DNA of 64,000 bases from Sulfurospirillum sp. 1612 (GTDB lineage: Bacteria > Campylobacterota > Campylobacteria > Campylobacterales > Sulfurospirillaceae). The notes under the pieces were generated by a model. That model ran no database searches. It worked only from the letters and a program-made list of their open reading frames with translations, and was not told the origin of the DNA. Position 1 is the stretch's first letter. Every line of letters begins with the position of its first letter. Positions 28,554 to 38,900 of the stretch are shown in pieces. The position numbers and the translations under genes were made by a program. The DNA is taken from positions 1,984,001 to 2,048,000 of the forward strand of contig NZ_CP140614.1 of the NCBI RefSeq assembly GCF_036556685.1. The letters are read 5' to 3'.

Positions 28554-28562
28554 TGCTATAAT
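28554..28562 (+). promoter_or_regulatory. Extended -10 promoter of recQ
   Basis: TGCTATAAT, ending 22 bases before the ribosome site GGAG at 28585-28588. Confidence 0.6.
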
Positions 28563-28594
28563 AATCACTCATCTTAATTATATTGGAGATTTAA

Positions 28595-30385
28595 ATCAAA
28601 CAAATACTGCACCAATTTTTTGGTTTCAACGAATTTAAACCCCTGCAAAAAAAGAGTATTGAAGCTATCTTATCCAAAAGAGATTTGCTCACAATCTTGC
28701 CAACAGGGGGAGGAAAATCACTGTGTTATCAACTCCCTGCAATCATGCAAAAATCAGAGCTTACCATCGTCATCTCTCCCTTGATTGCCCTCATCAATGA
28801 TCAAATCATCAATCTGCGCAACAACAATATCCAAGCAGACAAGCTCACAAGCGAATTGAATGAACACCAGATGCAAGAGGTTTATGAAAAAATCCGCAAC
28901 AAGCAAATCTCACTCTTATATGTATCGCCTGAGCGTGCCGTTATGGGAAGTTTCAAGCAACTCTTGCGTCACAATGCTGTTAGTTTTATTGTGATTGATG
29001 AAGCGCATTGCGTGAGTGAATGGGGACATGAATTTCGATTTGATTATCGAAAACTTCACTATCTCAAAGAAGAATTTCCACACATCCCCATCGCCGCTTT
29101 TACTGCCACAGCGACTGATCTTGTTGCCAAAGATATTATAAAATCTCTCAAACTCAATAATCCGGTCCTTCTAAAGGGGAGCTTTTTTCGCAAGAATCTT
29201 TTGCTTAGTGCCAAAAAACGGCAAGGCAATGGAAGAGTGACTTTGCTCAAATTTTTAGAAGCATACCAGAATGAGAGTGGCATCATCTATACCTTCACAC
29301 GAAAAGAGAGTGAAGCTTTGGCACTCTTTTTACAATCCAAACACTTAAAAGCCAAAGCCTATCATGCTGGAATTTCCAGTGAAGAGAGGCATGCCATCCA
29401 AAGTGCGTTTATCAAAGATGAGACGAAGATTATCGTAGCCACGATTGCCTTTGGTATGGGCATTGATAAAAGTAATGTCCGATTTGTCGTGCACATGGAT
29501 TTGCCAAAAAGCATTGAGAGTTATTATCAAGAGATTGGGCGTGCCGGACGAGATGGCTTAAAAAGTGCGTGTTTGTTGCTCTATTCCAGAGGTGATGTGA
29601 CGCGAAAATCTGAACTACTTGAGAGCATCGAAGATGAGCGCTACAAAAATTTAGCCAAAAACAAAATCGAAGCACTCTATCATTATGCCAGCGCGACACA
29701 ATGCCGCCACAAAATATTGGTGAACTATTTTGAAGAGGAGATGGAAGATTGTCTTAGTTCGTGTGATAATTGCAAAAAAGAGCCACATGAGGCAATCGAT
29801 ATCACACGCGAAGCCCAAATGTTTCTCTCGGCGATGTATCGCAGCAATCAGAGTTTCGGGCACGCTTATATCATCGATATCCTAAGAGGCGCACGGGGCA
29901 AAAAGCTTTTGGATAACCATCATGATACGCTAAGCGTCTATGGTATCGGGAAATCCATCAGCAAGCAGAGTTGGGAACTCATTGTTGATGCACTTTTTGA
30001 ACACAATGCAATCAAAAGAGGAGAATATCGAGAACTTCTCATCACTTCACGGGGACGTGACATCCTAAAAGGCAGCGCCAAAGTGTCGGTCAGAGATGAG
30101 ATTTTTGCCAGCGAAAAAGAGGATAATCTCAACCAAGAGGTCACCATCAAAGATGAAAATTTTGAAGCATTAAGAGCACTGAGAACCAAGATTGCCAAAG
30201 AGATCAACCTCCCTGCGTATGTTGTATTTTCAGATGCCACCCTCAAAGAGATGGCACAAAAACTCCCTCATGATAGCGATGCCTTGCTACAAATCAACGG
30301 CGTCGGTCCAAGTAAACTCGAAAAATACGGCACGCAATTTTTACAAAAGATACAGGAGATAAGAACGCATCATGAAAAAGAGTAA
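28595..30385 (+). CDS. recQ: ATP-dependent DNA helicase RecQ, apparently with an AUC start
   Basis: RecQ helicase (596 aa if started here). The conserved N-terminus FFGFNEFKPLQKKSIEAIL, including the Q-motif glutamine, lies upstream of every in-frame ATG. A stop at 28592-28594 bounds the frame, leaving ATC at 28595, six bases after GGAG, as the best-placed start; CTG at 28607 and TTG at 28685 are alternatives, the last losing the Q motif. Walker A TGGGKS, DEAH, the motif VI-like QEIGRAGRDG, the zinc module CRHKILV...CDNC and a C-terminal HRDC domain are present. Overlaps ybaK by 14 bases. Confidence 0.9.
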   Translation: MKQILHQFFGFNEFKPLQKKSIEAILSKRDLLTILPTGGGKSLCYQLPAIMQKSELTIVISPLIALINDQIINLRNNNIQADKLTSELNEHQMQEVYEKIRNKQISLLYVSPERAVMGSFKQLLRHNAVSFIVIDEAHCVSEWGHEFRFDYRKLHYLKEEFPHIPIAAFTATATDLVAKDIIKSLKLNNPVLLKGSFFRKNLLLSAKKRQGNGRVTLLKFLEAYQNESGIIYTFTRKESEALALFLQSKHLKAKAYHAGISSEERHAIQSAFIKDETKIIVATIAFGMGIDKSNVRFVVHMDLPKSIESYYQEIGRAGRDGLKSACLLLYSRGDVTRKSELLESIEDERYKNLAKNKIEALYHYASATQCRHKILVNYFEEEMEDCLSSCDNCKKEPHEAIDITREAQMFLSAMYRSNQSFGHAYIIDILRGARGKKLLDNHHDTLSVYGIGKSISKQSWELIVDALFEHNAIKRGEYRELLITSRGRDILKGSAKVSVRDEIFASEKEDNLNQEVTIKDENFEALRALRTKIAKEINLPAYVVFSDATLKEMAQKLPHDSDALLQINGVGPSKLEKYGTQFLQKIQEIRTHHEKE

Positions 30386-30851
30386 CGCCGCTAGAATTTT
30401 AGACCAACACCACATCGAGTATGAACTCTTCAGCTATCAAGTCGACCCCAATGATTTGAGTGCGACACATGCAGCTGAATCTTTGCAACAAAATCATGAA
30501 ATTGTCTTTAAAACGCTCGTAGTTTGTGATGAAAATCAAAGACCAATAGTCGCATGTATTCCAGCTGATTATGAATTGGATCTCAAAGCACTAGCCAAAA
30601 GTGCAAACTGCAAAAAATGCACCATGTTGCCATTAAAAAATCTCTTAAAAACTACCGGCTATCTTCGTGGGGGTTGCTCTCCTATTGGGATGAAAAAACA
30701 GTATAAAACTTTTATGCATCACACCGCACTTCAATACGACAAAATACTGATTAGTGCGGGCTTGAGAGGGTTACAGCTCTACCTCAACCCTCGGGATTTA
30801 CAGAACATTATAGAGATAGAATTTGAAAACTTGTGCATTATAAACGTATAA
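30372..30851 (+). CDS. ybaK: Cys-tRNA(Pro)/Cys-tRNA(Cys) deacylase YbaK
   Basis: YbaK/EbsC fold (159 aa): frees mischarged Cys-tRNA(Pro). Signatures are FKTLVVCDE, CIPADYELDLKALAK and GYLRGGCSPIGMKKQYKTF with the catalytic lysine in FKTL. It overlaps the 3' end of recQ and is co-transcribed with it. Confidence 0.93.
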   Translation: MKKSNAARILDQHHIEYELFSYQVDPNDLSATHAAESLQQNHEIVFKTLVVCDENQRPIVACIPADYELDLKALAKSANCKKCTMLPLKNLLKTTGYLRGGCSPIGMKKQYKTFMHHTALQYDKILISAGLRGLQLYLNPRDLQNIIEIEFENLCIINV

Positions 30852-30867
30852 CAATTTAAAATTATGA

Positions 30868-30873
30868 TATAAT
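30868..30873 (+). promoter_or_regulatory. -10 box of the OmpA-like gene
   Basis: TATAAT 25 bases before the ATG, after the ybaK stop. Confidence 0.5.
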
Positions 30874-30897
30874 CACTTAAACAATATGGAGGAATCA

Positions 30898-32001
30898 ATG
30901 AAAAAATTAGTTTTTGTTATGCTACTCGCAAGCAGTTTTGCATTTGCCGGTAATTATAAATATGAAATCACCCCAATGATAGGTGGAGTACAACCCGAAG
31001 GCAACATGGATATTAAAAGTCACTTGAGTTATGGACTCAGATTTGGTATCAATGTTGAAAAATCTGTCATCGACCAAGTAGAACTTGGATATGAGCGATC
31101 GGATAAAGTAGAATATAAATTTACTAACATGAAAACAGATATTGATAGATTATTTGTCAATGTGCTTAAATTTTACCCAATCAAAAAAGACCTTTCATTT
31201 TATGCTCTCGCAGGAGCCGGTTATGAAAATCTCGAAAATCACTTCACTAGCAATGGAGATAGTGGTTTTGTAAATTATGGTGTTGGTCTTAAATATATGT
31301 TAAAAGATGAGATGGCAATCCGAGCAGAAGTTCGCCACGCTATCAACTTCAAACATGGGGATAACAACCTCTTTTATAATGTTGGCTTTAGCATTCCATT
31401 TGGTAAAAAAGCAGAGCCAGTAGAATACAAACCTGAGCCCGTAGCAAAAGTCGCACCAAAACCTGCACCTGTTGTTGTTTTGGATGATGACAAAGATGGT
31501 GTCATCAATGAAAAAGATGCCTGCCCCAATACTCCAATGGGTGTTCAAGTGGATGAAAAAGGATGCGAATTAGACAGCGATCATGATGGTGTCGTAAACA
31601 GTCAAGACCAATGTCTTAATACTCCAGCAGGCAATGTTGTCATGGCTGATGGATGTGAAAAAGTAATCCATTTAAAAGTAGAATTTGCATTTGATAAAGC
31701 TGATGTACCTGAGAGTTATATGAGCAAAATAAAAGAAGTGTCAAACTTCATGTCAATCAACAAAACCTACAAAGTCATCCTAGAAGGTAATACTGACTCC
31801 ATTGGTAGCAAAAAATACAATCAAGCACTCTCTGTAAAAAGAGCAAAAGCCGTAGCGGGTGCACTTGAAACACTCGGTGTTGCATCGAATAGAATCATCA
31901 CAAAAGGTTTCGGAGAGATGAATCCTGTAGCCAGCAACAAAACAGCAGAAGGACGAGCACAAAACAGAAGGGTTGATGCAAAATTCAATAAAGGTGAATA
32001 G
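30898..32001 (+). CDS. OmpA-family outer membrane porin with thrombospondin type 3 repeats
   Basis: The ATG at 30898 is 6 bases from GGAGG; the upstream in-frame ATG at 30886 contains that ribosome site. Signal peptide 1-18 (ASSFAFAG) is followed by an N-terminal beta-barrel (to about 165), a Pro-rich linker, two calcium-type repeats (DDDKDGVINEKDACPN and DSDHDGVVNSQDQC), and a C-terminal OmpA peptidoglycan-binding domain (about 255-367) with EGNTDSIGS and GKGEMNP-like KGFGEMNP. It anchors the outer membrane to the cell wall. The next gene follows by 2 bases. Confidence 0.93.
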   Translation: MKKLVFVMLLASSFAFAGNYKYEITPMIGGVQPEGNMDIKSHLSYGLRFGINVEKSVIDQVELGYERSDKVEYKFTNMKTDIDRLFVNVLKFYPIKKDLSFYALAGAGYENLENHFTSNGDSGFVNYGVGLKYMLKDEMAIRAEVRHAINFKHGDNNLFYNVGFSIPFGKKAEPVEYKPEPVAKVAPKPAPVVVLDDDKDGVINEKDACPNTPMGVQVDEKGCELDSDHDGVVNSQDQCLNTPAGNVVMADGCEKVIHLKVEFAFDKADVPESYMSKIKEVSNFMSINKTYKVILEGNTDSIGSKKYNQALSVKRAKAVAGALETLGVASNRIITKGFGEMNPVASNKTAEGRAQNRRVDAKFNKGE

Positions 32002-32003
32002 TA

Positions 32004-32804
32004 ATGGACTTCAATCTTGACTCTATACTAAGTATTTTAAGCGTCTATGGGCTCAAGCTCATAGGCTCAATACTTATATTTTATATTGGAAAAAAAGTTG
32101 CAAAAATATTGACGAAATTTTCACGAAAAGCGATGGATAAAGCCAAGCTTGATGTGACAATTTCACAATTCATCGGCAATGTCGTTTACGGTGCCCTACT
32201 TGTCTTTATCATACTAGCAGCACTTAGCAACCTTGGGGTCAATACCACCTCTTTCATCGCTGTTTTAGGTGCCGCCGGTTTGGCTGTTGGTTTGGCATTT
32301 CAAGGGACACTCTCAAACATCGGTGCGGGAGTTTTACTGGTCTTTTTCAGACCGTTTAATGTAGGCGATTTTATTGATGCGGCTGGTGTGATGGGTGTGG
32401 TTGAAGAGATTAATCTTTTTAGTACCCTCATGAAAACTGGAGATAACAAACAAATCATTATCCCAAATTCATCAATCATCGGAAAAAACATTATCAACTA
32501 CTCCAAAAAAGAGACCCGTCGTGTGGATTTCGTCTTTGGCATTGGTTATGATGATGATCTCAAACTTGCTAAAACAACGCTTCAAGAAATCATTGATGCT
32601 GATGAGCGTGTCTTAAAAGACCCAGCCTCTCTTGTCGTTGTGAGTGAATTGGCCGACAGTAGTGTCAACTTCACCGTTCGTGCTTGGGTTAAAAGTGCGG
32701 ATTATTGGGGAGTTTATTTTGATACTATCGAAAAAGTCAAACTGACGTTTGATGAGAAAAATATTTCGATTCCTTACCCTCAGATGGATATCCATCAGAA
32801 TTAA
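32004..32804 (+). CDS. mscS: Small-conductance mechanosensitive channel MscS
   Basis: Classic-length MscS (266 aa): three helices, pore helix with AAGLAVGLAFQGTLSNIGAG, then FRPFNVGDFI and PNSSIIGKNIINYS in the beta domain. It releases solutes on osmotic downshock. It follows the OmpA-like gene with 2 bases between, so probably shares its transcript. Confidence 0.95.
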   Translation: MDFNLDSILSILSVYGLKLIGSILIFYIGKKVAKILTKFSRKAMDKAKLDVTISQFIGNVVYGALLVFIILAALSNLGVNTTSFIAVLGAAGLAVGLAFQGTLSNIGAGVLLVFFRPFNVGDFIDAAGVMGVVEEINLFSTLMKTGDNKQIIIPNSSIIGKNIINYSKKETRRVDFVFGIGYDDDLKLAKTTLQEIIDADERVLKDPASLVVVSELADSSVNFTVRAWVKSADYWGVYFDTIEKVKLTFDEKNISIPYPQMDIHQN

Positions 32805-32813
32805 TACAACCAA

Positions 32814-32837
32814 TTGGGAGAAGTACGCTTCTCCCAA
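32814..32837 (+). terminator. Terminator after mscS
   Basis: TTGGGAGAAG (32814-32823) and CTTCTCCCAA (32828-32837) form a perfect 10-bp stem with a TACG tetraloop, between convergent mscS and purT. The T run follows 12 bases later. Confidence 0.75.
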
Positions 32838-32852
32838 CAACCTCTCGCTTTT

Positions 32853-34016
32853 TTAATTATCTTTTATCTTTTTTATTAATTCTCGTGCCTTTTGTAGCGC
32901 TGCTGCAACTTTATCAAAAACAAGTACCACCGCCAAACGTCGCCCTTGGTGCGCTTCTGGTTTCCCAAATACTCGCACAAAAGAGTTATTGCTAAACAAT
33001 GTATCATCCACATTGATAACCGGTGCAATAGCATCATGTTCAGATTTAAATGCGCCACTTGCGCCCTCACCATAAAAAGTAAATCCCAAAGGCAACCCTA
33101 AAATCGCTCGAAGATGCAGAGCAAACTCACTTTGACTTTGTGTGATGAGTGTCACCATCCCGGTATCATGAGGGCGTGGACTCACTTCACTAAAGTAGAC
33201 ATTATCCCCTTTGACAAATAGTTCTACCCCAAAAATCCCACGTCCTCCAAGCCCATCGGTAATCGTCTTGGCAATCTCTTGTGCGCTTTTTTTGGCATGA
33301 GCACTCATCTGCATCGGTTGCCATGAAAAAACATAATCCCCATCGCGTTGTTCATGACCTATGGGTTCGCAAAAGATGGTTTCATGTTCATGGCGCGCGG
33401 TGAGCATGGTGATTTCATAATCAAAATCAATAAACGCCTCGACAATCAAGGCACTCGCATCACCTCTGGCCTCTTTGGCTTTTTCCCAAGACATGGCAAT
33501 ATCTTCAGGCTTTTTGGCGATACTCTGTCCATGTCCAGAGCTACTCATGACGGGCTTTATCACACAAGGAAATCCCAACCTCTTCGCGGCTTCTTCTAAC
33601 TCCTGCAACGTGCTCACAAACTCATAAGGACCGGTTTTAACTCCCAGTGTTTCGGCTGCAAATTGACGGATATTTTTACGATTCATAGTCTTGTTCACCG
33701 CATCAGCATTAGGAATGACACAAAAGCCCTCTGCCTCAGCATCATAAAGTGCTTCAATACTAATTGCTTCAATTTCAGGCAAGATAAAGTCAGGCTTTTC
33801 CCGTCTTATAATCTCCAAAATTGCATCACGATCTTGCATGTCCACCACATAACTTCGGTGTGCGACATGATGTGCTGGAGCATTTTGGTAACGATCTACT
33901 GCGATAACCTCAAGTCCTAAGCGTTGGGCTTCTATGGTGACTTCTTTGCCCAATTCACCTGAGCCTAAAAGCAAAATACGTTTTGAATTTGATTGTAATG
34001 GAGCTGAAAATTGCAT
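32853..34016 (-). CDS. purT: Formate-dependent phosphoribosylglycinamide formyltransferase
   Basis: ATP-grasp enzyme (387 aa) that formylates GAR with formate and ATP in purine synthesis. N-terminal GSGELGKEV and PEIEAI, central [12 protein letters not shown] and [14 protein letters not shown], and [13 protein letters not shown] with [13 protein letters not shown] are diagnostic. It follows the aspartoacylase gene by 15 bases. Confidence 0.96.
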   Translation of the reverse strand: MQFSAPLQSNSKRILLLGSGELGKEVTIEAQRLGLEVIAVDRYQNAPAHHVAHRSYVVDMQDRDAILEIIRREKPDFILPEIEAISIEALYDAEAEGFCVIPNADAVNKTMNRKNIRQFAAETLGVKTGPYEFVSTLQELEEAAKRLGFPCVIKPVMSSSGHGQSIAKKPEDIAMSWEKAKEARGDASALIVEAFIDFDYEITMLTARHEHETIFCEPIGHEQRDGDYVFSWQPMQMSAHAKKSAQEIAKTITDGLGGRGIFGVELFVKGDNVYFSEVSPRPHDTGMVTLITQSQSEFALHLRAILGLPLGFTFYGEGASGAFKSEHDAIAPVINVDDTLFSNNSFVRVFGKPEAHQGRRLAVVLVFDKVAAALQKARELIKKIKDN

Positions 34017-34031
34017 CGTGATGGTTCCTTT

Positions 34032-34922
34032 TTATGACACTTTTATTGTTTTTTTCTCTGCGAAACACATCGCAAAGCCTTTTTCGTAATACGCCGCCTC
34101 GTTGATAAACAAGGCATAAACATCCGCTTCTTCTTCATAGTAGATAACCCTGCCTTCTAAATCAATAAACAAAGGATCTCCTTTTTGAACTTTTATATAA
34201 CCATGGTCTTGAAGATTTGGATGCACAGCAGCCTTAATTTCTCCCTTTTTATCTCGCGGGAAATCTACCAATTTGATATGATTATAAATCTCAATTTCTT
34301 TTGGAAGTGTCTCTAGCGTGTTATTATTATATTTTTCAAAAAAATCTAAAATCTTTTGTACTAATGTTTCTGTTTCAAAAAATAGATCTGCTCGCAATAC
34401 TCCCTGAGGAATCGGGCCTACTTCTATGGCAAATCCATTTGGGGCGATTGAATTGACAAAAGAGACTTCAGCAGTATCTCCCTTCCACCTAAAAATATGT
34501 AGCTTAGGCTCATGAACACTCAAATAGGCAGCCAATTTCCAAACCAATGGACTATCATTGTCGATAATAATCGAAAGTCCCATATCTGAAGTCGTAGAAT
34601 GTAAATCAACGATAAAATCAACATGAGGATTTTTTGAACCTTTGGGTCCGAGTTTTTCATTGAGATTTTTTGCCAAAATATCTTCATACGTACACCGACT
34701 CGGATCGGCTAAATCTTGCGTCACAAACGTACGATTTAAATCTTTATCAACATAGCGAGTACACTGCTTCATCGCACCCAAATTCGTATGCATGAAAAGT
34801 GTTTCAAAATTGCTCCGCTTCACCAAGTCTGGATTTTTAAAAAATTTCTTTATAAGATACACTCCGGTGAGTTCATTACCATGGGTACCGCCGGTTATAG
34901 CCACGGTTTTGATTTTACGCAT
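34032..34922 (-). CDS. Aspartoacylase (AspA/AstE family)
   Basis: Zinc carboxypeptidase-like hydrolase of N-acyl amino acids. GGTHGNELTG gives the zinc His and Glu near the N-terminus, and DLHSTTSDMG a second His. MDKDLNRTF-type YVDKDLNRTF and AIEVGPIPQG are conserved. The frame is open 35 codons upstream, but GGAAG stands 5 bases before the ATG at 34922, giving 296 aa. N-acetylaspartate is the family substrate; here this is inferred. Probably co-transcribed with purT. Confidence 0.88.
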   Translation of the reverse strand: MRKIKTVAITGGTHGNELTGVYLIKKFFKNPDLVKRSNFETLFMHTNLGAMKQCTRYVDKDLNRTFVTQDLADPSRCTYEDILAKNLNEKLGPKGSKNPHVDFIVDLHSTTSDMGLSIIIDNDSPLVWKLAAYLSVHEPKLHIFRWKGDTAEVSFVNSIAPNGFAIEVGPIPQGVLRADLFFETETLVQKILDFFEKYNNNTLETLPKEIEIYNHIKLVDFPRDKKGEIKAAVHPNLQDHGYIKVQKGDPLFIDLEGRVIYYEEEADVYALFINEAAYYEKGFAMCFAEKKTIKVS

Positions 34923-35077
34923 TATCTTCCACCCCACCCCATACTTTTTTATAGAATTATAGCCTAAAAACCCATAGAGAGGCCTAAATAAGGACGTATT
35001 CATATAAAAATTACAAAAAATAATCATTTAATCAGCTCCACTATAGTATAATCTCAAAAAAATCATAAGGGATTGTA

Positions 35078-35731
35078 TTGACTGCGACAACCATACTCTT
35101 TGATCTTGATGGGACCTTGATCGATTCTACTGATGCTATTTTAGAGAGCTTTCATACGAGCTTCAAACAATGCAACTTCTCATCTCCTGATGATACCGCA
35201 ATCAAATCCTTGATTGGGCATACACTTGAGGATATGTATCTACAATTGGGTGTCCCAAAAGAGGAACATCAGCGTATCATCGCCGCATACAAAGAACATT
35301 ACCGACAAATTTCACGAGCACAAACATTACTTTTGCCTTATGCAAAAGAAGCCTTAGAAGCTGCCAAAACATTTGCAACACTAGGGGTTGTGACGACAAA
35401 AACCAAGCGTTATTCATTAGAATTATTAGAACATCTGGGCATTTTAGATTATTTTACTAGTATAATAGGTAGAGAAGATGTACAAAATCCCAAGCCTCAT
35501 CCTGAACCGGTACTTAAAGCTATTGCTATGCTGCATGCTGAGAAAGCATCTACCTGGATGGTTGGCGATACGATTTTGGATATACAAAGCGCTAATCAAG
35601 CGGGGATTCAGTCATGTGCTGTCTTGTGTGGATACGGCATGAGAGAAGATTTAGAGCAACAAACCTCTCATATATCACAACACTCACACGATGCAGTTCA
35701 ATTGATTTTAAGAAATTCTAATTTATTATAA
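35078..35731 (+). CDS. HAD-family phosphatase (Gph/PpaX-like)
   Basis: HAD hydrolase (217 aa) with nucleophile motif FDLDGTLIDS, motif II TTKTKR, and VGDTILDIQSANQAG for metal binding. A TTG start with AAGG upstream is the only suitable start. Likely substrates are phosphoglycolate or pyrophosphate by family; unproven. It stands between aspartoacylase (divergent) and nifJ. Confidence 0.87.
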   Translation: MTATTILFDLDGTLIDSTDAILESFHTSFKQCNFSSPDDTAIKSLIGHTLEDMYLQLGVPKEEHQRIIAAYKEHYRQISRAQTLLLPYAKEALEAAKTFATLGVVTTKTKRYSLELLEHLGILDYFTSIIGREDVQNPKPHPEPVLKAIAMLHAEKASTWMVGDTILDIQSANQAGIQSCAVLCGYGMREDLEQQTSHISQHSHDAVQLILRNSNLL

Positions 35732-35849
35732 GGAGTTTAGACTATTTAGATAATATAAAAAAAGTAAACTAGTGTTTTTCATTGCTCAATTCTTAACAAA
35801 ATATAATATAGAATATGGCATTTATGAATTATTAAGATTCTAGAAGTAG

Positions 35850-35868
35850 AATAATCGAAATCATTTGT
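35850..35868 (+). promoter_or_regulatory. Fur-box-like sequence upstream of nifJ
   Basis: AATAATCGAAATCATTTGT matches about 13 of 19 positions of the classical Fur consensus, 46 bases before the nifJ start. Weak by itself. Confidence 0.25.
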
Positions 35869-35914
35869 TTAAAGTTAGACTGCAATAAAATGAAATTTAA
35901 AAAAGGGGAACATT

Positions 35915-38900
35915 ATGGCTAAAGTCATGAAAACGATGGACGGAAATGAAGCAGCAGCTTACGCTTCATACGCTTTTACGGAAGTTGCGGGTATATACCC
36001 TATCACACCTTCTTCACCTATGGCAGATCATGTTGACATCTGGGCATCACAAGGAAAGAAAAATCTATTTGGAATGCCAGTCAAAGTAGTAGAAATGCAA
36101 AGTGAAGGTGGGGCAGCCGGAGCAGTCCATGGATCACTCCAATCTGGAGCATTGACAACAACTTATACTGCATCTCAAGGATTATTATTAAAAATTCCTA
36201 ATATGTATAAAATGGCGGGACAACTTCTACCAGCGGTCATCCATGTCGCAGCACGATCACTTGCCACCCATGCTTTATCAATTTTTGGCGATCATCAAGA
36301 TGTCTGTGCCGCTCGTGCAACTGGTTTTGCTATGCTTGCTTCAAGCTCAGTTCAAGATGCTATGGATTTAGGTGGTATTGCCCATTTAGCAGCAATCAAA
36401 GGTAGAGTACCATTTTTGCACTTTTTTGATGGATTTAGAACCTCACATGAAATTCAAAAAATTGAAGTGATGGATTATGCAGTTTTCGATAGACTTCTTG
36501 ATAAAGAGGCTGTTGCACAATTTAGAACTGAAGCATTAAATCCTGAAGCACCAAAGACAAGAGGAACAGCACAAAATGATGATATCTACTTTCAAGGTAG
36601 AGAAGCTCAAAATAAATATTATGAAGCCGTACCTGATATCGTAGCAGATTATATGAACGAAATTTCAAAAGTTACCGGTAGAGAGTACAAACCATTTGTC
36701 TATTATGGTGACCCTGAAGCTGATCGCATTATCATTGCTATGGGTTCTGTCAATGAAACGATTAAAGAAACCATCGATTATCTAAGAGAAAAAGGTGAAA
36801 AAGTTGGTCTGATCAATGTCCATCTTTACCGTCCATTTAGTCTCAAATACTTTTTTGATGTTATGCCAAAATCTGTCAAAAAAATCGCAGTATTAGATAG
36901 AACAAAAGAACCAGGTAGTTTAGGCGAGCCTCTCTTTTTAGACGTTAAATCTGCATTTTACGGCAAAGAAAATGCTCCTATTATCGTCGGAGGACGTTTT
37001 GGTCTCTCTTCAAAAGACACCAATCCAGCTCAAATTATCGCCGTATACAAAAATCTTGAAGCCACTGAGCCAAAATCTGACTTTACCATCGGTATTGTCG
37101 ATGATGTGACTTTCAAATCACTTCCTGCAGGAGAAAATCTATCCCTTGGTGGTGAAGGTATTGTCGAATGTCTCTTCTATGGTTTGGGTGCTGATGGTAC
37201 CGTTGGTGCCAACAAAAACTCCGTTAAGATTATCGGGGATAAAACCGATCTTTATGCACAAGCTTATTTTGCTTATGATTCAAAAAAATCAGGCGGTTAT
37301 ACCAGAAGTCACTTACGATTTGGAAAAACTCCGATTCGATCCACTTATCTCGTGACGCGCCCTGACTTTGTCGCCTGTTCTGTGGCTGCTTATCTTGATA
37401 TCTATGATGTATTAGGCGGTATCAAAGATAACGGTACCTTCTTGCTGAACTCCATCTGGGATGCCCAAGAAACTGCCAAAAGAATTCCTAATAAAGTCAA
37501 AAAAATATTGGCAGAGAGAAATGTCAAATTTTATGTCATCAACGCAACTAAAATCGCACGAGAAATAGGACTGGGCAATAGAACCAATACGATTATGCAA
37601 TCTGCCTTCTTTAAACTTGCCAATATCATCGATTACACTGAAGCTAAAAAGTTCATGAAAGAATTCGCACATAAATCTTATATCAAAAAAGGTGAAAATA
37701 TTGTCGAGATGAACTACAAAGCAATCGACAGTGGAGAAGCTGGATTAGAACAAGTTACCGTCGATCCTGCTTGGGCGACACTTAAAGAAGAAGTCTCTTT
37801 GGCCGTTCCTAGCAAATATACTGGAAGTAAATATGTAGAAAGCATTTGTAAACCTATGAATGCCGCATTGGGAGATGAATTACCGGTCTCTGTATTTATG
37901 CAACATCCTGATGGTACCGCAGAAAATGGCTCAACCGCTACTGAAAAACGTGGCGTTGCGACGATGGTTCCTGAATGGAAAGAAGAGCACTGTATCCAAT
38001 GTAACCAATGTGCATTTGTCTGTCCTCACTCTGTCATCCGACCATTTTTGATTGATGATAAAGAGCTTGCCGATGCTCCAGCTGGTGTGAAAAATCATGT
38101 CCTTGATGCCAAAGGGAAAGAGCTTAAAGGATTGAAATATAAAATCCAAGTTTCTACTCTCGATTGTACCGGATGTGACCTTTGTGTCGAAATTTGTCCA
38201 ACAAAAGAAAAATCTTTGGTTATGGTGCCAATCAACCAAGAACTCGACAAAGGCGAACAAGAAAATGCCGATTATCTCTTTAAAGAAGTCACCTACAAAG
38301 ATGATCTTGTCAACAAAGCAACCGTCAAAGGTTCACAATTTGCACAACCGCTACTCGAATTCCATGGCGCATGTCCAGGTTGTGGTGAAACACCGTATAT
38401 CAATCTAGCCACACAACTTTATGGGGATCACATGATGATTGCCAATGCCACTGGTTGTTCATCAATCTATGGCGCGTCTATGCCATCAACCCCTTATACG
38501 ACCAACGACAAAGGTCACGGACCAGCATGGGCCAACTCTTTGTTTGAAGATAATGCAGAATTTGGTATGGGTATGCATATTGCCAATGAAACCATTCGAA
38601 ATAGAGTGGCAAACATCATGGCTAACTCCATCCAAGAAGTTCCAAATGCAATAGCAGCATTTTATAAAGATTTCCTTGAATTTAAAGATGATAGAGAAAA
38701 AACAGCAGAAATCAGAGACAGACTCGTGCCACTTCTAGCAGAACATTTGGATATCCCAAGTGTCGCAGAACTTTACAGTTTGAAACGCTACATCGCCAAA
38801 AAATCTCAATGGATTGTCGGTGGTGACGGTTGGGCTTATGATATCGGTTATGGTGGACTAGATCACGTGAGTGCCAGTGGTGAAGATGTCAATATCTTGG

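Noticed and set aside
28685-28687. TTG as the recQ start
   Set aside because: It begins directly before the Walker A motif and would remove the Q motif and conserved N-terminal helices.
35850-35868. Firm Fur control of nifJ
   Set aside because: Only about 13 of 19 matches in AT-rich DNA; kept as a low-confidence site, not as a finding.
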